A stretch of 64,000 nt of DNA from the NCBI GenBank assembly GCA_029891345.1, contig CM056995.1, positions 214,961,547-215,025,546 on the forward strand. The letters run 5' to 3'. Under the pieces are notes generated by a model. The model was not told the origin of the DNA. It did no database searches and was given only the letters and a program-made list of their open reading frames with translations. This stretch comes from Dryococelus australis (lineage: Eukaryota; Arthropoda; Insecta; Phasmatodea; Phasmatidae). Shown one piece after another: positions 58,758-64,000 of the stretch; the first letter of the stretch is position 1, and each line of letters starts with the position of its first letter. A program made the translations under genes and the position numbers.

Positions 58758-60514
58758 CTTACGAACAGAATAAAGAAATTTTTCAGTTAATACCATAATG
58801 CCACTATGTCACATTCAGGAATTCTACTCCTAAATAGAGTTCATAATTAAATAAATTAGCATAGAGTATAGCAATGACAGCAATATCTCATGGAAATTCT
58901 TGTCTCCTTCTGCATGGTATTTTTTTTTAGATATAAAAGCAAAATCACTAACACAGGTTAACAAAACACTATCAGGGTCTGGCATGGCTATAGGGGATCT
59001 CAGGTACTCACCGAATCGGTAAGTTTCGAAAAGGATGGTTGTGCGTTGATTGCCGGAATTAGACAAAAACGATGGTTGGAAATTTATTGTGACGAAAAGG
59101 TTAAAATAGGCAATCTGCAAACAGAGCGTTCTTCTCTTGAAAATTAAAAACAAGTTATGTGAATATTAGTCATACTTTTAATGCGTGCGAACAGCACTGG
59201 ATATATTCGTGTCTCAACATGCTCTTGTTGCAAAATGGGTGATGGAATGTGGAAATAACTGATTTGTGTGTGGGTGTTTGTGAGTGTGTGGGCGGGTGGG
59301 TGGGAATGCTTTCATGTGATTCGCAGAGAGTATAAGAAAATCTGTCATGACGTTAGAAAAAATTATTTAAATAATTTGTCAAATGATTTGGCAAGAGTAT
59401 AAAAATGACGAGAGTCTGGTACACCATTTTTAGTTTAGAGCTATTTGTCTTCATATATGGATGTATTATAACAATATGGTCTGACTTTTCGAAAAACTGA
59501 AATCCGTTCAGCATATAGTACAAAATATAGTGACCTTTGGAAATACGCATATAGTTAGTCTTCAGATTTAAAAAAATCGATTACTTATATGTGGGGAAGA
59601 GCATTATTTGCCCTTTAAACTGGGATTTCAGAGTTGACTGTCCAAAATACTCCATCTAACTGATTGAGGTGGACATTATGCCTCTCACGCACAATTACTC
59701 ATTATGGAATTAATGTATAATCACATCTAATTACCTTCTACGAGTCTCGAAACAAGGACTGGCCGACTCAACCCTCCTTGTCCAGCCCTACACACCCTTA
59801 ACCCCGCATCTAGCCTCCAAAATTCCTCGAAAAATTTGATGTTCGGCAAATGTGGTTTTAGCGCTTTGTCCAACAAAAGGGCAACCACACATGCAACAGC
59901 CAATCACAGCACACCTCAGTAGGGTCGGGAGAACCCGCCAGCCAACTACAATACACCTCCCATATGTGAGGGGGAGGATGATGATCTGTTTCCCAGGTTA
60001 AAGGGTGATGGCCTGAGATCCCTTCTCAGGTTATCAAATGGGACTTAAACAGCTCATGACTCTCTGGCATGTCAAATGTATGTGCTCCCCCTACTTATGT
60101 ATCTTCTTATAAAACACTGGAAATACTGCGCTAATATTTAGTTGAGCACCTAGAGGTGGCCTAACTCGGTCACATTACCAGATAGAACAATCGTGCTGAT
60201 CCTGACCTCTTCTGTGCCTCATGCTAGCCATAGCTACTTCTGCGCGCCAGTTACAGCTACACGAGCCCCTGCTCAGCGTGTTAACAAAACAGAAGCAGCA
60301 CAATGGTGCCACAGGTAAATTGAAGTAAACACAGTTACTTTGTGTCGGACCAGAATACTAGCTCTATTAAAAAGGAGATATTTTCTAGTGGCTTCGTCTG
60401 CTACAGTATTATATATAGTAATATTTGTACAAAAAAATGCAACACTGTGAAGGAATCATTAGAGTAAAAGGAATGTTGTTACATTAACTACTATCAATAT
60501 TTAAAAAAGAACTA
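58758..60514. other. Intron 2 sequence
   Basis: AT-rich with a GC-richer patch at 59750-60060 (CCAATCACAGCACACC and similar). No gene recognised. Confidence 0.4.
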
Positions 60515-61400
60515 TTACAATTTGAGCAATCAGAGCTGCTACACGCCATGAAATCAAATAAAACTGACCTTGGATGTGATCTTGGGGTATCGCTTGCCAG
60601 ACTGTTTCTACACCGTCCACAGTTCGGCGGTATTGGTTGCTGGATGAGTACGACGAACTAGTCGCCAAGTTATCATGTCCCAGACATTTCCAATAGGGGA
60701 CATATCGGGTGAACATTCAGGCCAGGGAAGAAGCAGTATCTGCCACAGCTCGTAACAGCTGAGATCGCCTTTGATGCACTATTGCTCCTCAAACCATCAA
60801 GCCCACTGGTCGTGCAGTATGATGCTGGACAATACATTGTGGAAGATGTGCTCACCTTGATATTGTCGGATGTATCTGTGACAATCATTGTAATCCAAGT
60901 TGATGTGGGACTCGTCCAGAAACACATGTTGCCGCTATGTAAGCCCGAGGGTGTGTTCGTGAGCTTATTGTGGCCTGAGGTTACAATGACCAGGTTCAAG
61001 GCTATCCTGTTCAAATATATAGCAGATACCATTGAACTATGGAAATAGCCATTGCCAGACCTTTTTTGCATTGTTCCACCAATCTGCTAACACTCGGAAC
61101 AAATATGAACTGTCCATCACTGCCATACTGATGAAGTGTGCGCCATCCCGTGCTGTCGTCACATATCGTGGTCTAGTTCAGGGTTCAGACTCGACCTGTT
61201 CTCTTCACTTCGCTGCTCCTGTATTCACATCACTGTCTTGTCGTTATGCCCCATACGAGCACAAATTTCGCGGTATGAAAATCCTCCTCCACGCAAGCCA
61301 TTCATTCGTCAAAATTCAAAATCGGTTACGTGCTGCAAAGGTCTCCTTTCAGATCGACGTGTCATACAGACTCCAGTAGGATTTGTAATTCGCTGACGAT
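60515..61400 (-). pseudogene. Tc1-like transposase, decayed
   Basis: On the minus strand: MTRRSERRPLQHVTDFE and GFSYREICARMGHN (paired helix-turn-helix) near 61260-61370. Then DESHINLDYNDCHRYIRQYQ with the Asp region, then LPWPECSPDMSPIGNVWDMI near 60680-60730, where the usual Glu in SP..SPIE is Gly, then AIPQDHIQ. Frames shift between blocks and the DN..H segment is missing, so it is inactive. Flanking terminal repeats were not identified. Confidence 0.75.
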
Positions 61401-62149
61401 GAACACCTATACTTGCCTGGATCCTCAAAAGTCCTCTATTTGTACTATTTTGCATGTTTATGGTAAGTTTAGCTGCTGAATCTAGGCATGTGCAATCATT
61501 TTCAATTTCTAGGCCTTTATATGAAAATCTGCTGTCCATTTTCTGTGAGTATTGTTATATTTGCATGTTCCTTTTATGGTGTTGCATATGCGAATGTATG
61601 TAGCGTCATAAATTTTTTATCCATGTTTGTGTTTCGGGGTTGCCAGGTCTCGTGTTTTTTTTTTCATAAGGTTCATGGTTTTTAGTTACTTTTTACGACT
61701 TACATTTTTCTATCTCCCGTGAAACAGTTTCGTGTGTTTTTTTCTCACATCCAGAAGATTATAAAACAATAGTTTCAAATTCCCAGGAAATTGTAGTTAC
61801 ATTTATTACATCTTGATTTTGTAGTTTAATTATAACTGTGCTGTTAGTATTTTATGTAATTTAAATCGATTCTTGGCCTAAGATATTACACCATATTTAA
61901 TAATCGCTATTAAAAAGGTTAAAACATAAATATTTTCGATGTTGTTGGTTGGCATCTGTGGTTGAACTGATCACACGTTTATGGAGTTCTTTTGTTGTGT
62001 ACCTCGATTGTCTAAAAATGTTATGTTATGGTACCTCAATGCTTTTCTTGATATTGTTTCACTATGGTAAGGGTAATAGTCATAGTTCATTATTACTATA
62101 GTCAATTCATGGTTACTTCCAACTTTCCTGAAATACTGCTGAAGTCCTA
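61401..62149. other. Intron 2 sequence
   Basis: AT-rich and non-coding. No feature recognised. Confidence 0.4.
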
Positions 62150-62330
62150 CTTCCATCATATTCCTCCACTTCATGCAAACAAAGCTTCACCAAGTCTGGA
62201 AAATTACCCCTAAAGGGACATCACAATGCAGTCATGTGCACTTAGTGTAATGACATTCTGCATAAGAACTATTTATTGCTAGGCATTACCAAACCATCTA
62301 TTTTCTCTTTTTAAATTCGCTTTAATTATA
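62150..62330 (+). repeat. Dispersed repeat family, copy C
   Basis: Matches both halves of 35931-36570 without its internal MITE: TATTCCTCCACTTCATGCAAACAAAGC directly precedes TCACCAAGTCTGGAAAATTACC, then GAACTATTTATTGCTAGGCATTACCAAACC. It ends about 145 bp before exon 3. Confidence 0.65.
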
Positions 62331-62474
62331 AGTTGATGACTATACATTAGCATTTGTAGTAATAGAGGCAGTAACTTAAAGTACCAGAAAGGTTTTACGA
62401 TATGTCGTGAAAAATCTTGCTTTACTTTGTGACAAAAACGTGGCAACCATCGTACTGTGTTGTGTTCGCAACAG

Positions 62475-62664
62475 GCATGTCAGTGGCGGTGCCGGGGATG
62501 TTGCGCGGGCTGTGGGAGGCCCATCAGCAGCTGGGTCGACTGCCGTGGGCGACATTGGTACTGCCCTCGGTGCGGCTGTGCGAGCATGGCGTGCCCGTGT
62601 CCAGCAGCCTGGCCACACACCTGCAGATGCACAGGAACCTCGTCGTCGGCGACCCTGTCTTGAG
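62475..62664 (+). CDS. Ggt: Gamma-glutamyltransferase, coding exon 3 (heavy chain)
   Basis: The exon begins after a CGCAACAG acceptor and completes a split Gly codon (phase 1), reading GMSVAVPGMLRGLWEAHQ, then LGRLPWATLVLPSVRLCEHG, then VPVSSSLATHL. This matches the conserved SVAVPGE.RG...AH...GRLPW..L..P.I.LA..G.PV block of gamma-glutamyltransferases. It ends at TTGAG|GTGAGC in phase 2, so at least one more exon follows. The gene is therefore truncated by the window edge. The catalytic threonine that opens the light chain, and the oxyanion-hole residues, are not in view, so activity cannot be judged. Gly-Met replaces the usual Gly-Leu before SVAVPG, a mild change. Exons 1-3 together give about 200 residues of an enzyme usually 550-600 long. 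Confidence 0.95.
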
Positions 62665-64000
62665 GTGAGCGAGCTCCAACCCATACACTAGAGCCTGATA
62701 CAGAAGGATATATTTTGTGAACAAGAAGGTGAACATCTTCTTGTATTAAAGTTCCATGTACATACTGTACACGCAGTAGTTGCAGCCTGCCAGTCACTCA
62801 TAAACATAAATAAATGTATGGGAACTACATAAACGTATAAAACACGAATGTTAAACTACTAGCACAATAAGTTGAACCAAAAATTGAACAGTCTCTAAAT
62901 GAATCTAGCTAGCATGCAAAGTCGAAGTCTGGCAGCTGACTGAGCTTTGGAGCAGCATAGTGGTTCTCCCTTCGGTGGTTAGAGATAGAATGAACTTGGA
63001 GCATGCATACAAGTTAGCCTGTTACATTATGCAAGTTGACTCGAACAAGAAAAGTCTACAACCTCTTGTACAAGAAAGTGGGCTTTATGGAACAGATGTA
63101 AAGCTTGGTTCACAATTGGAAGCATACCAGCAAGCAAAGAGCATGGATCATATGCATGAGAATCAACAGACATGATTTTGAACCTATTGAGTCACATTTG
63201 TGCATATCAGGTTGTGTGCATTATAGTTACTGACATTGTGCACAAATGTATGATTAATTCTACTCCTGCATGGAATCAAACGGAATTTCTAATGGGCGAG
63301 TTTGGAATAGGGCAGATTTCTGCTGCTAGGTTCGCAGTATTCCGGAAGGTAGCTTTTAATTAAAATTTTAAGCTAGGTGAATTATGGAAGATAAATATGT
63401 TACTTAGTTACGAACATATTTTATATTCGATGTAAGCTTGAGACTAGCATTTTTTTTTCAATGTAGAAAATAAATAAAATCGGTGTACATTGCCCACTCT
63501 AGCACTTACCTAATGTGTAAAATTTTCCATTTGCCATACTTTTGACATTGATCTTCCCAAACTTTATAAGAATCAATAATAACAAAGGAAATGGTTATAT
63601 TAAACAGGCACATGGCGCACCAACCAGTCAGGGTAGAGTATAAAATTTTCAACAAAGATAATTAATTAAAATTTAAGAATAGTTATGCTGTAAAAATGAA
63701 AAAAATGGCAACACTCTACTAGCCATAATGTTTAGAGGTTATTCACATTTTTACAACTGCAAAAACAATTATTTCAAAAAAAGTAAAATTGCTAAATATT
63801 TTCATTCAGTCTAAATTTTCAACACAATAAAACAATCCGTTATATAAATGCATTATTTACCAACACTGCCAACTGATGTCAGACACTTCTCAAAATTTTA
63901 TTGGTTAAAAATAATACTTATGTATTCAATTGTGAACCAGTTTTTCTTGGGAATTCCAGTTGTGTGAATGTTACTGTTCTGTACTATGCTCTGTGCATAT
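62665..64000. other. Start of intron 3
   Basis: Follows the exon 3 donor GTGAGC. AT-rich, with only chance open frames. No further transferase exon was found before the window end. Confidence 0.6.

Overview
This is a eukaryotic, AT-rich, transposon-dense window, most likely from an arthropod with a large genome (probably an insect). The evidence is one split gene with spliceosomal GT..AG introns of 17-28 kb, tRNA-derived SINEs, Tc1/mariner and hAT-like DNA elements, several MITE copies, a Polinton/Maverick-type element and long microsatellites. The species cannot be named from the sequence alone. There are no bacterial-style operons, rRNA genes, complete tRNA genes or CRISPR arrays. Most open reading frames are chance or repeat-derived.

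Host gene. Three + strand exons (16903-17099, 34698-34915, 62475-62664) encode the N-terminal ~200 residues of a gamma-glutamyltransferase (gamma-glutamyl transpeptidase). The splice phases join cleanly (2, then 1, with an open phase-2 donor after exon 3). The rest of the heavy chain and the whole catalytic light chain must lie beyond base 64000. Intron 1 is 17.6 kb, intron 2 is 27.6 kb, and intron 3 runs off the window.

Layout. 1-16.9 kb is upstream flank with a hAT-like MITE carrying a near-perfect 8-bp target duplication (1217-2373), several copies of a MITE family with the core GGTAAAGTGAGCACTTTTGAA, a Tc1/mariner-type element with a TA target site and a nested MITE piece (11365-12507), and a SINE just before exon 1. 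Intron 1 holds a CTCT/CGCG array and an 11.6-kb Polinton-like element (22171-33740). That element has 1.4-kb terminal inverted repeats and remnants of integrase, a conserved Polinton-associated protein, packaging ATPase, C2H2 finger, minor capsid and major capsid genes, plus several unidentified reading frames. Nearly all are broken, and no DNA polymerase B or protease was recognised. Intron 2 holds an inverted repeat pair around exon 2, more Polinton-terminus-like fragments near 43 and 48 kb, a ~280-bp tandem array, a decayed transposon-associated gene with a CXC-type cysteine cluster (50.2-51.2 kb), a 2.3-kb TG/TA microsatellite, a second SINE and a decayed Tc1-like transposase (60.5-61.4 kb).

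How it fits together. The only gene under evident host constraint is the transferase. Everything else looks like mobile-element load in and around its introns. The most interesting non-host material is the Polinton-like element and its termini, which carry recurring ATGGCGGC-like and AGGTCA-type motifs and ATTGG (CCAAT) arrays shared by both ends.
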